DNA of 64,000 nt from Blastobasis lacticolella (lineage: Eukaryota; Arthropoda; Insecta; Lepidoptera; Blastobasidae): the NCBI GenBank assembly GCA_905147135.1, contig LR990043.1:11319057-11383056 (forward strand), written 5' to 3'. Position numbers and translations under genes: made by a program. The notes beneath the pieces are model-generated. The model saw only the letters and a program-made list of their open reading frames with translations, searched no databases and was not told the origin of the DNA. This document shows positions 44,371-55,700 of the stretch, piece by piece; the first letter of the stretch is position 1, and every line of letters begins with the position of its first letter.

Positions 44371-44758
44371 CATCAACGTCCTAGCGCTTATCCCGACCTC
44401 TGCCAAGGTCCGCTTTCCTACTCATTCTTCTCCATTTCGCCCGGTCTTCGGCATCCTCTCTTCGTAAGCCGTTGGCTCTCGCATCCGACTCAGCGATGTC
44501 AATCCATCGCTTCTTGGTTCGCCCACGGGGCCTCTTCCCTGATACCGGCAGGTTCAGGCACGTATTTTTAACGTATCGCTGGGGCTTACGCAACACGTGA
44601 CTAAACCAGCGCAAGCGAGTCTCCTCGATCTTATCCGCGATATCCCTCACGCCAAGGCTGCCACGGATGTACTCGTTACGTACTCGATCGAGTCGCGTAA
44701 CTCCGCATATCTACCGCATTTTTATTTCGTTGGCGTGGAGTTTGCGAATGTGTTTCGT
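44371..44758 (-). mobile_element. RTE-like LINE 3' fragment with exact target-site duplication
   Basis: The minus-strand frame 44650-44381 reads ADKIEETRLRWFSHVLRKPQ, then PRGRTKKRWIDIAESD, the end of an RTE ORF, with its stop at 44381. CATCTTCGTACATCT occurs at 44356-44370 and 44759-44773, a 15-bp target duplication. The 3' UTR is only about 10 bases, as is usual for RTE elements. Confidence 0.85.
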
Positions 44759-44774
44759 CATCTTCGTACATCTA

Positions 44775-46900
44775 CTCTTATCTATTTAGATAAAAATAAT
44801 GTTTTGTCCTCTCATCATCATCATTACACTGAAAAGCCTCGCTATTGTCGGTGGAGCAATTTTCCCTCTTTGGGTGCCGAAATGGCTACACTGTGTTTGA
44901 TGAAATTTTGGTGATTTGTGCTGTATACGCCCGCGGATGTTCAGGTGGATAGAATAGGGATAGGACACCACACGTACGAAGTCGGCTACTTAAAAATATA
45001 AATCGATGACCTTGACGTTCAGTGCTCACTGTGCCGGTCTACTACGCAGTTTCCAGGTTCGATTTACGTCTGGGTATAATTGGCCGCAGAATAGTTACTA
45101 CCAAAAGAAACTGCAGGTGGTCTGCCAAATGAGAGTCTATGATTTCGATTACTTACATTACGTCCGGGAATCAACTGTAGGTACTTACTAAAGAATATCG
45201 TGTCTTCCCAAGATCGAGGGCATTTTCTCTATAACATAAAGCACGTTATATGTATAGCGTTGCGGACGTAGGTGTGCGTTTGGAGAGTGTGGCGGTATGT
45301 ATCCATTGTTGTAGTTGGTCGAATAATATGGTTGATCATATTTGTTGGTATAGCATTATGTCAAACATAAAAATTAATTATCTTTAGCCACCTCTCTGCA
45401 GTATATATTTTGATAATCGTGGTGACCCTGTGCGTCACCAGTACCTACTAAAGTACACACATAGAAAAGAATTATGCATGGAGCCTAGGTACAAAGTATT
45501 TTGAGGAATGGCTTAATCATTAAACACCTTTATTTTGTAAGTAGTTCAATTAGACATTGGGAGAATTACAAAAAGAAAAAAAGAGTACCTACCTCAAGAC
45601 AAAGCTTGTTTTTTAATACTTAGTGACCTTTTAAAAATGTGTAAATATCTTTATAAAAATATTTTTCGAGTCCACATTCAAACAACAGGGAAAGGTGATT
45701 GCAGACTAATTACAAAGAAATATTTCTGTTACATACAGACAGTAACAGAAATATTCCCGATGAGACCAAAACGAAGTGTTAGAGAATTTATCAATTAATA
45801 CGAAAGGTAATCAATTTATAATAGTATCAAGCTTGCTGCCAAGCTATGGATAAGTTTTATTCGATTTCCATTATTTTAAGTTTTCCGATCTGTTGTATTT
45901 AAATTGGACACAGGGATTAAATTTATTTACATTTCCCAAAACATTAAAAAAATTATATAGTAATAGGATTTTTTTAATCATCCCCGCGATATAATGACAT
46001 GTTTCTTGAGAGGACCTAACAATTAATTACAATTATAATACATTAGGTACAATAAATACCTAAATACATCCACATAGTTCAACTTTGTTTGGATAATTTA
46101 ATATAACGTTATAGTAGGTACATATCCATTAAAATCAATAAAAAGTAAAAAAAAATTATAGATTTAATGTGAATAATTAAATTTATATTTATGTAGGTAC
46201 TAGGTAGCTGGTCTTTTATATTTGATATATAATTTTTAACATGTTTGTGTCCGTATCATTGGAAGGACCGCGTGACAGGTACAGTACGCGTGTAAGCCTA
46301 TTTTTACTGCCTGTTCGCTCTAAGTTTGATATTGTTGCTGGTAGTATCAACAAGAAAAATAAAAATAAATATAGAACAAAACAAAATTATTTTCATTCCA
46401 TCTTTTTCGACCGCGATGTATCTAAACCGGACGTGAGGCCGGCAAACTTGGAGCGAACGGGTAATTGGTAACTGAAGCGTCATGAATTTGAATGTGATTA
46501 GGTAAGTACTTAAAAATATCTGAACCATTAACTTGAAGCAAAATCTGTATTTTCCTAATTTGTCGTAGATAAATCCACGGAAATAGTTACATAATTATTC
46601 ATAATCATTATAACATGTATAATTAAAAACATATTTAAGACAGCTTAGCTATGTACTACAAAAGCTAGTATAATGGGATATGGATAATAATATAATTCAA
46701 ATACCTTTGTTATTAAAATAAATATACTTGTATTAACTAAAATATAAAATAAGTAATTTTTATTTATGAAAATGTAAGTGTATAAACATTTGTATAGTGA
46801 AGTGAACATTGTTTTAATTTTTTTTAGAAACCATTTCTTTATAGGTACTCTGGCATTTATATATAATACAATTCAGTAAAATTCACACATTCAGAGTTTC
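44775..46900. other. Intergenic AT-rich DNA
   Basis: No gene, RNA or clear repeat is recognised. Several open frames under 80 residues lack motifs. Confidence 0.4.
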
Positions 46901-46934
46901 CTTTGGACTATGACATATGATCGTTCAAGCGGTA

Positions 46935-47000
46935 TATTAGACGGTGACCACTTTCCATCATATGGCCCGCCTGCCTGTCTAACTGCCGTATTACATAAAA
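46935..47000 (+). repeat. LINE 3'-tail fragment
   Basis: CGTTCAAGCGGTATATTAG, then GTGACCACTTTCCATCATATG and GGCCCGCCTGCCTGTCTAAC. It matches tails at 21200-21265 and 53035-53320, with the internal part missing. Confidence 0.55.
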
Positions 47001-47510
47001 AAATTACAATGGGATGTTTTCCAACAGCCGATTAAAAAGGAAAATTAGTTCAAAATTTTGAAATAGATGGCAGTGATTCAGCACGGTTCTCAAAAAATAC
47101 TTTTTATTTCGCATTTTTTATTGGATTTACTAAATCTCTTCAATCAAAATATCTTTCAAGTGGTAATTTGAGAATCACCGCACATTTTACGTGTCGTGCA
47201 CATTTAAATTAGAAAGTGATCAAAGTCGACCGGTTTTTGGGTACCTATGATTCGAAGGGCTCAAGCCATCTAGTTAGACGCTTCAATCACATTTTTTTTC
47301 ATTTTAAACTAGCCCATTAGTCAATGGTGAAAGCTCCTTTGCCCTTAACGTTAACTGTACTCTTGCGAATAATATGCGTATTTGCGAGAAAATTTCTCTT
47401 TGCTAGTCATTTTGAAAATGTTGCATTGTTCCACACATCTTTTTCATTATTTATACAAAAAAAATAACTCCAAGTATAACTAAACCCACTAGAAAACTAA
47501 GTCTTCTGTA

Positions 47511-47905
47511 ATGAGCAGTTTTCCAATAGGTATCTTAAGCATTCCTAACCATTCTCTAGATGGCGCCCCGACATTGAACGACATTGACATGAAATAGGTT
47601 CTTAGCAAAGAGGATACTGGGTACATTGTATTGGATAATATTGTATTTATCAATAGTTTTTAGCCATTTTAGAGGTTGTAATAAGTTATTACAAACAAAA
47701 CAAACATCAATTTGACTGAGTCAATTCGTTTCATGGACACTAGGATCAAGAAGGGACGCAATACAAACACAGATAATATGAAAGGTTTGTATTAAAATAC
47801 ATTTCGTTGAACCTTTTGGTAAAAAATTACCAAAATTGTAGGAGCGCCATCTATTGATGCTTTTTGAAACCAATTGACAATATCTACTGGAAAACTCCTC
47901 ATTGA
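47511..47905 (+). mobile_element. GAGCAG-terminus MITE, second complete copy
   Basis: Starts AATGAGCAGTTTTCCAATAG and ends TACTGGAAAACTCCTCATT. The middle contains AAACATCAATTTGACTGAGTC, shared with 37850-37900. About 395 bp. Confidence 0.65.
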
Positions 47906-48045
47906 TAACAAAATGCATTTTATTTAGGAAACTATCTTTGGGAATAGCCTTAGCTAATTGGTATATTTTAACAAACCTCTAGGCAACATTTATCTATGGA
48001 TATGCATTGTAATGTTGGTAAACTGTAGAGTGCCACAAAGTTATC

Positions 48046-48195
48046 TGGGGGCTTACCACGAGCTCTTATAACAGGACCTAAACAGAACTGCCCTGCTTAG
48101 AACGAGACAGCGCTATACGTGTCACATAAACTTGTCTCGTTCTAAGCAGAGCAGTTCTGTTTAGGTCCTGCTAGAAGAGTTCATGGTAAGGCCCC
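48046..48195. mobile_element. Foldback MITE of about 150 bp
   Basis: Ends GGGGGCTTACCACGAG and its partner CATGGTAAGGCCCC. The arms continue through AGGACCTAAACAGAACTG and ...CTTAGAACGAGACA, mirrored on the right. Central loop about 20 nt. The GGGGC-type terminus is reminiscent of Harbinger-like elements, but no clear target duplication was found. Confidence 0.7.
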
Positions 48196-48199
48196 TAAA

Positions 48200-49795
48200 C
48201 CGGTGACGGCGTCGCTGTTGTTGACAACAAAGTGAAATTTCAAAATGACAATTTTGAAATGTCACCATAGTTCCAATTTTGGCCACCGGGTCTGATAAGG
48301 ATGCTGTGGGAAACTGATCGCTACTGTCATTTTAGGCGATGCCTAGGGACTAAGCACCGCCCAATCCACTTCCTCACTTAAAGCGTTACCTAACGGCGAC
48401 AGTTATATCCTAGCAGTTGGTGAACATTTTCGTCTTAAGCATTTATTAAGTATTTGGGCATCGGATTTAAGCGATTCCATGTTTAGTGAAAACACAAAGA
48501 AACAAGTCAAAAAGACGAAGTCATCTTTAGCGGTGTACCTAAATGCACAAAAAGATGTTATTGTGAAAAACCGAGGGATGACTGGGTGTCAGACAATAGC
48601 ATTGTCTGGTAGCATGCGGTTGTAGGTCAAGCCGTGCTCCAAACGGTAAAATCACTGCCAATATGTGGGATCTAGACATGACTGTGTTGGTACATATATG
48701 TTTCAGTGTATTGAAGTTTTCCCGTAATGAACTAATTTTAATTATAGAGACAATTTCTGAGTAGATGATGTATTCTTATAAATAAATAACACATATTTCA
48801 TATATCATATAATTAAATAACAATATTTACAATAGTTTGAATATACAAGCCTTTACGTATCTGGGAAACTTAGAAACTACAATAACTACGTGAATACACG
48901 AAAATAAAATGAATACAAATAATACAGGCATTTATCTACAAGGATCTACCCGCGACTTTACCTATCACCATATATAGTTTATGACTGCTGTCGCCTGGCA
49001 GCTGTATTCTAGGGATGATTGATGTTCATCGATCTGCAAAAGATCTTTTACATTGATGTTCAGTTCTCGAAAACATCGATACATCGATGGTACGACAAAA
49101 TCATCAGAACATTGAAATGGGTACTTATGGCCACCTACCGTGAATTGGTGTACTGGATTTCGTTGACTAATTGCATTCATTATTTCACTTACCTTCGCTC
49201 AATTTACACCTAGATGTCGACCATCGACGTAATCAAAGTGGCTGGTCCATAAAAATACATGTTCATAGGCTGCAGTAACTGCTTACCATCAGGCAGGCCG
49301 TAAGCTTGTCTGCCACCTTAGTAGTATAAAAAATCTAACTATATAATTAAAACATATTTCTTATAAGGCACCAAAAAATGGAAGGGAAAATATCGATGTT
49401 CAAAAACATTGGATATTCATCGAACATCGATACTTTAACATCGATGTTTTTATAATATCGATCATCTCTTCTGTATTTGTAAATGAACTGAAACGTGGTG
49501 CTTTCGGGAATCATCTACGCGCCCATCAACTCGTCAGTTTCGTGCGACAAACAAGAACATATTGATACATATTTTATATATAATATCTTGGGAAATGTTC
49601 GTAAGCTCGTGAGTTGTGATTATGTACCCTGATAGCTCTAATTACTTATACTTGGTTCAAAATTACTGAAATACTATTTTTGGCACAAGTAAGACGTTAT
49701 TTCTTTAGATATAGATACGTAAGTTATGAGATGTTACGTTGAAATAATGTTGGGTAGGGGCCACAGCCACAATCTCACAAATAAAATCGAAAACC
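48200..49795. other. Intergenic DNA downstream of CRAT
   Basis: Contains CATCGAT-rich stretches (49015-49095 and 49385-49465) that may be ends of an old element. A LINE tail fragment at 49235-49335 lies between them. No coding content was recognised. Confidence 0.4.
49235..49335 (+). repeat. LINE 3'-tail fragment
   Basis: CATAGGCTGCAGTAACTGCT, then ACCATCAGGCAGGCCGTAAG and TTGTCTGCCACCTTAGTAG, the tail of the Jockey-like LINE at 35311-35400 in opposite orientation. Confidence 0.65.
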
Positions 49796-52700
49796 TCAAA
49801 GTTTACTCTTGCTCTTGCAAGTAAGAAGGAGTAGATCGTGCATGTCTAGCAGGGATTGCTCCAAAGCACTTCTATAGGCTTGGCAACTGGTTTCCGTGTT
49901 CGATGCGAAGCTGGCGGTGCCAAAATTGATGGAGTTATTTTGAGGGTTGTAGCATGTCGCGTAACCGTCGGGTACCAGTGGGCCATAGCACATGAAACCA
50001 TCGCACCTACACGCCACCTAGAAAACACGTACAACTTAGGTACAGGTGTTACAATTCATCTCAAAGGAAAAAGGTCGGTTTTATATTAATTATGGTTGCG
50101 TGTGCTAAAAACTTTTCATATGTAATTATATATGTCCGAAGACTTGTAAATCTTGAAAGTACTAACCTGACTCGTTGATAGCTGCATATGCGTGCTCTTA
50201 ACGAAAGATTTGTCAGTATACAGTTTTGGTAATTCATACTTGTTTTCCATGGCAATCAATTTCAATCCCAAGAGATGTCGATCCACTCCAAGACCTTGCA
50301 ATGCCTGCAAAATTTTAAATTTATTATTTGTGACCACTGCTATAACTTCTCCTGTACTTCCATAATAGTTGGAAAGTGAGATAAAGCTGTTGTTAGGCTG
50401 TGCCCCATCATAGACCAGTAAGTGCGCAACGCGGCACAGAACGCTTAGGCGCCATCTCCACGAGCGAGAGAATCGCGGCGATATTATCGTCGTGCCACGT
50501 ATTTCAATTATTTCAAATGTACGCGTCTCCACACGGCGATGTTATCGCGGCGATGCGACGAGTGGCAATGTGCGCGCGTAACGTCGACGTATCGCCGCGG
50601 TATCGTCGCGACTGGTGGCGCGCCCGCCGCGCGCTCGCCGCTTAACGTGGCGCTCTCGCAGCGAGCGCGCGGCGGGCGCGCGCGTGGTATCACTGGCGCT
50701 GTGAAACGTAGCTTAACTATTGCACAAATTGCCTCGTCGCGATAACACGGCGATTCCGTTACGAGTCGTCGCGGGCACGCGGCGATTCCGTTACCAGTCG
50801 TGACGATACGCTGGCGGAATAATCGCTCGTACGTGGAGATTCTCCGACGATAGAAGCGCGGATACGTCACGATCCTCTCGCTCGTGGAGATGGCGCCTTA
50901 GACGTCTGCCTGACTGCGAACCCTACTAAAGGCTCGGCATATACATTTGTTCCATCAAGTGGCTAGTAATTTTTTTCTGCTACTCAGTGACAAACGAGCA
51001 AACGGCCCACCTGATGGTAAGTGGTAACAGTCGCCCATAACATCTACAATTCATACATTTAGGTTGCAGGTAACAAAAACGCAGAACCGCAGGTGCTTTG
51101 TCACTGTGAGCACTAAGTGAAATCGTTTGTTCCCGTTGAGTCACACCATTTTGTGTAACACTGTTACCCATTGGGAAAAAAATTACCGATTAGTAACACT
51201 GTTACTCAATGCCACATTTTTTTCCCCTTTGAGTGACAGGGGTAACTCAACAAAACGCTGTGTTCCCGTTAAGTAACACCTTCTTTTGTAAAATCATTGT
51301 TCAAATACATCTTGACTTAATAAAACGATTATACCACAATAACGAGTATCTCTTAAATCAACTAAACGTTTGATCGTGAAGAATAGTACATTCATTAGTG
51401 TAATTCAGATGCTTTGCTATGACCCCAAGGTAAGTAACTAAAATATGAATCAGAAACAACGGCCGAACCACAACAATCCAGGCTCAATTGATAGTCTGTT
51501 ATCTGCACTAGACCAGCCGGAAATCGAATGCGTTCCTCACAGAGCTGTATGTTGTTTTTTTTAATTCTTTATAATAAACTCACAAACTTACAACTAGTAC
51601 AAATGCAAAAACGATGTCAGATAAATCTTAAACAGATTTTTCCGTACACCGCTGATCATCGTCTTTTAGTTTTCATTTGCTTTTAATTGCACCGCAGCTT
51701 CGATGTTGCAGTATATATACAAAATATTTAATTCAGTGGGTAATGAAAACTAAAAGACGATGATCAGCGGTGTACGGAAAAATCTGTTTAAGATTTATCC
51801 GACATCGTTTTTGCATTTGTACTAGTTGTAAGTTTATCATAAAGAATTAAAAAAAACAACATACAGCTCTGTGAGGAACGCATTCGATTTCCGGCTGGTC
51901 TAGTGCAGATAACAGACTATCAATTGAGCCTGGATTGTTGTGGTTCCGCCGTTGTTTCTGATTCATATTTTAGTTACTTACCTTGGGGTCATAGCAATGC
52001 ATCTGAATTACACTAATGAATGTACTATTCTTTACGATCAAACGTTTAGTTGATTTAAGAGATACTCGTTATTGTGGTATAATCGTTTTATTAAGTCAAG
52101 ATGTATTTGAACAATGATTTTACAAAAGAAGGTGTTACTTAACGGGAACACAGCGTTTTGTTGAGTTACCCCTGTCACTCAAAGGGGAAAATAATGTGGC
52201 ATTGAGTAACAGTGTTACTAATCGGTAATTTTTTTCCCAATGGGTAACAGTGTTACACAAAATGGTGTGACTCAACGGGAACAAACGAGTGAAATGCTTC
52301 ATGCCTGTAATTTCGCTGGCTACCTTATTCTTCAAACCGGAACACAACAATGCAAGCATTGTAGCTTGGCGGCAGATATAGTAAGGCGGTGGTACTCATC
52401 CAGGCGGACTCCTCAGGCTTGACAGAGTCTACCACCTGATCTTTGTCTACCTATAAATATAAAAAGAAGAGTTGACAATAAAGATAAAATACAATACCAT
52501 AACAGTATAGTCCTTATGGCTGTTGATAGCTCTCTTCATGGCCTCCAATTTCTCTTCTGGCTTTGTCGAGCTGAGCATCGCCTTGGCGAATTCCACCGAT
52601 TCCACGGAGCAGGAGCGGATGGTCTCGGTGCGTCCGCCCACGAACATGCGCGTCGCCGCCGACTCGTAATGCGCCGCGGGTTTGTTGTGAAGCCTGATGA

Positions 52701-55700
52701 TGTCAAAATTCAAATATAAATGCGTAAGGTAACTCTGTCTGTTACGTTTTCAAGCCTAAACGTTCAGAGGAACATAAAGGAGGTATTTAATTAAATTGCA
52801 GCTTTCTTCTCACAGCGATTCGAGAATTGTCGCAATAGTAAAAGTTGTAGAAAATAAAAAATCCTTTCCAATGACATATCGCTCAACGTTATTGGTAATA
52901 TAGGCAGGGGTCCACACATTTCTTCCGGTCCTCCTTTGACAAGCTAACCAAAATAACGACGCGAAGGTTTGAAAGCACGTTCGTACGATTCGGATGTGGA
53001 ATGAGCTCCCAGCCACAGTGTTTCCTTTGGATCGTTCAAGAGGTATATTAAGGTCTGTTCACACCTCCCCTGTTAACTCAAATACCAGAGATGCTACAGC
53101 AGGGCTAAGTATCGTAGCGCGCGTATTAAATGGAACGGCCAGGTGCGTCGTGCGCACACGCGGAGCGCCGATTTCGGACGCAATTGTTGCGTCGGCCGCA
53201 GCGAAAGTGTTCAGAAGCGGACAAGGCATTGGTAACTCCCCTAGTGTCAGTGATGTCCATAGGCGGCGTTGACCACTTTCCACCAGGTGGCCCGCTTGCC
53301 GGTTTATCTGCCGTATCTGACTTTTACGCGTACCAAGTCGCGGACAATTAAACTAGTTAGGTATATTCTTAATATTCGTCAACAGACGTAAAGGTTTACT
53401 CTGAAGTCATGCGCTACACGACAGTTGCAACTGCTGTGTGGCGGTTGCTAAAACAACGTTGCCTACTAGTGTCGCATATACCTAGTATGATCTGTTTATA
53501 CTAACTTGTTTTATTTGGTGAAAAAACAATACCCAAAATCACGACTTGCCGTATCAATCACGCTACGTGTACATTGTGTACAGATGTCTTGAATTACTTA
53601 TATAAGAAACACTTCGAATGTAAATTTCAACGACAATTTAAATGCATAATTTACGTATCCAAATAAGACAAGTCAGTTGGGACAGATTTTAGTTAGATAA
53701 ACGGAAAACATTCAGCATCGCTTCTGTTAACACAAATTCATTACTTAAATGAATTTTAGTTAGCACTGATCGCGAAAGAATGTGCTCGCGTAACTAGTGG
53801 ATAAGTAACATGACAGTAGACATGCACACACAAAAGTATCTAGCTAATTAATTAAATCAAAAGTTGTAAATATAGGTAACCTATTCTACCCGTTGTTACG
53901 CGAATCAGCAATACAGTCGACGCGCGACTGCACTGATAGTAAAATAAAGAATAAATAAATGCACATCACATCTGTTTCGTTCGATGCAGAAGCGTGTGCA
54001 AATGCAAGCCATGCGCCGCAAAAAGTCGCTGTGGGGTATCTCCTAAGGACTGCTGCTGTAGATGAATCTCGTAAGTATTATCGGTCATAGCAACAGGCTA
54101 TTTATAAGGAATAACAGTCGCGCGTTCGCAAGAAGTCGTAGGGGATCGATCTCCTGATGCAATGTAATGTGACCTACCTGTAATAAGCAAACTGCATGGC
54201 CATTTGTATATAGCTGTCGGGGCTCAGTTTTTGAGACTTGATGAAGTTTTTGCCATATTGACAAAATGTAAAACAGTTCAGTTCAAGATCCGATACCAAT
54301 CTGAAACATATTAAAAGCAGGTAAGTCTTATTAAATATTAGGTACAAGGTACAGGGTCAGGGGATTCGTCGGTAGATATGTCTACTTCGTACGGTGCATT
54401 GATAGGTTCCGACATTAATAGCAACGCAGCTGAAACCACAAGTGTCAATGAACTAATTACTCATTTAACCACGTGACCTAGTCGCTTTATTTATATTATA
54501 CGACGACTCTTACGACTATCGAAGAGGGATGTACACAACTGAAAAAGTGCGTACGTACTAGTACTGTATTGTGAGATTTCTTCTTTGTTCATGTTAGATA
54601 CTAACGGTAACACATTTAACGTTATCCAATACTAACTATTTAATACAGAATGGAGGATCAGCACTTAAGAGCATCGGTGATATAATGGCTCGGCGTCGGA
54701 CTCGTAAGCGAGAGGTAGGTAGGTACTGGATTCGAACCCCAGTGCCGCAATGTACCAATTACTTTTTTCTGGGAAAACATCGTTATGTGCATGATGAACA
54801 CTAACCGATGCTCTCACGGTGAGGGAAAACATCGTAAACCTCGGAAATCTGCCTTTCAGGCTACTGAATATGTAACTATGATCGAATCTGGTCAGGTTCC
54901 TCAGGTTCTTCAGGTTCAGGTAGCAGGGTCATGGAGGTCAGATGGCAGTCGCTCCACTGTAATTACCTGACCTGCCAAATACTGGATCGTGGTCACGGCA
55001 GATACCAGGCCCTCGTGCGCGAGAGCACAACCGGAACATTAACGCCAAGATTTTTTTTTTATATAAAATCTGGTCAGATTCCCCTGGAACAGGGTCATAG
55101 AAGGTCAGATAGCAGTCACTCTACTGTAATTACCTGATCTGCAAAATCCTGGTCAAGGAGGACTTAAAATGTAAACTTTAATATAAATGGGATATAGGCG
55201 ACTAGGAAAAGAATCAAAATAATAAATATTGTTATTTTTGGATCCATTAGCAGTCAATTTTGATGCTCCATTTATACGTTGGAGGAAATTATGAACAATT
55301 TTAAAAGTCTGAATTCGGTAGTTTGTAAGTCAAACAACAAACCGGTCTAAACTCTGCTTGGCAAGTTCAATCAATCCTGTCATCTCTGGATTTATGGCGA
55401 ATTCAAACTTTATCGGGTCTAGTGGCCGTGATGAACTCTTCTCGCTTGGATTTTCACCCTTTTCGCTGTAAACATAACATTATTTTATAGACATTGTCCA
55501 TCGCCACGTTTAAATTTCATACTAATGGTCGCACATAACCGGGCCGACACAACCGGTGTCGAGGTGGAGACCGTCCTTGACTAACAGCTGCTCTATGTCC
55601 ATTTGTCCCATTTTATTCACAAATGTAAAACTTATGAGATAGAATGTAACAGGAAGTCAGGTTTGTCAAGATGTGGCGGTCAGGTTGGAAGGCAGCGGTG

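Noticed and set aside
54671..54752. tRNA gene on the plus strand
   Set aside because: The head continues into the SINE family 2 body, also seen at 34141 and 43200. Stem pairing is poor.
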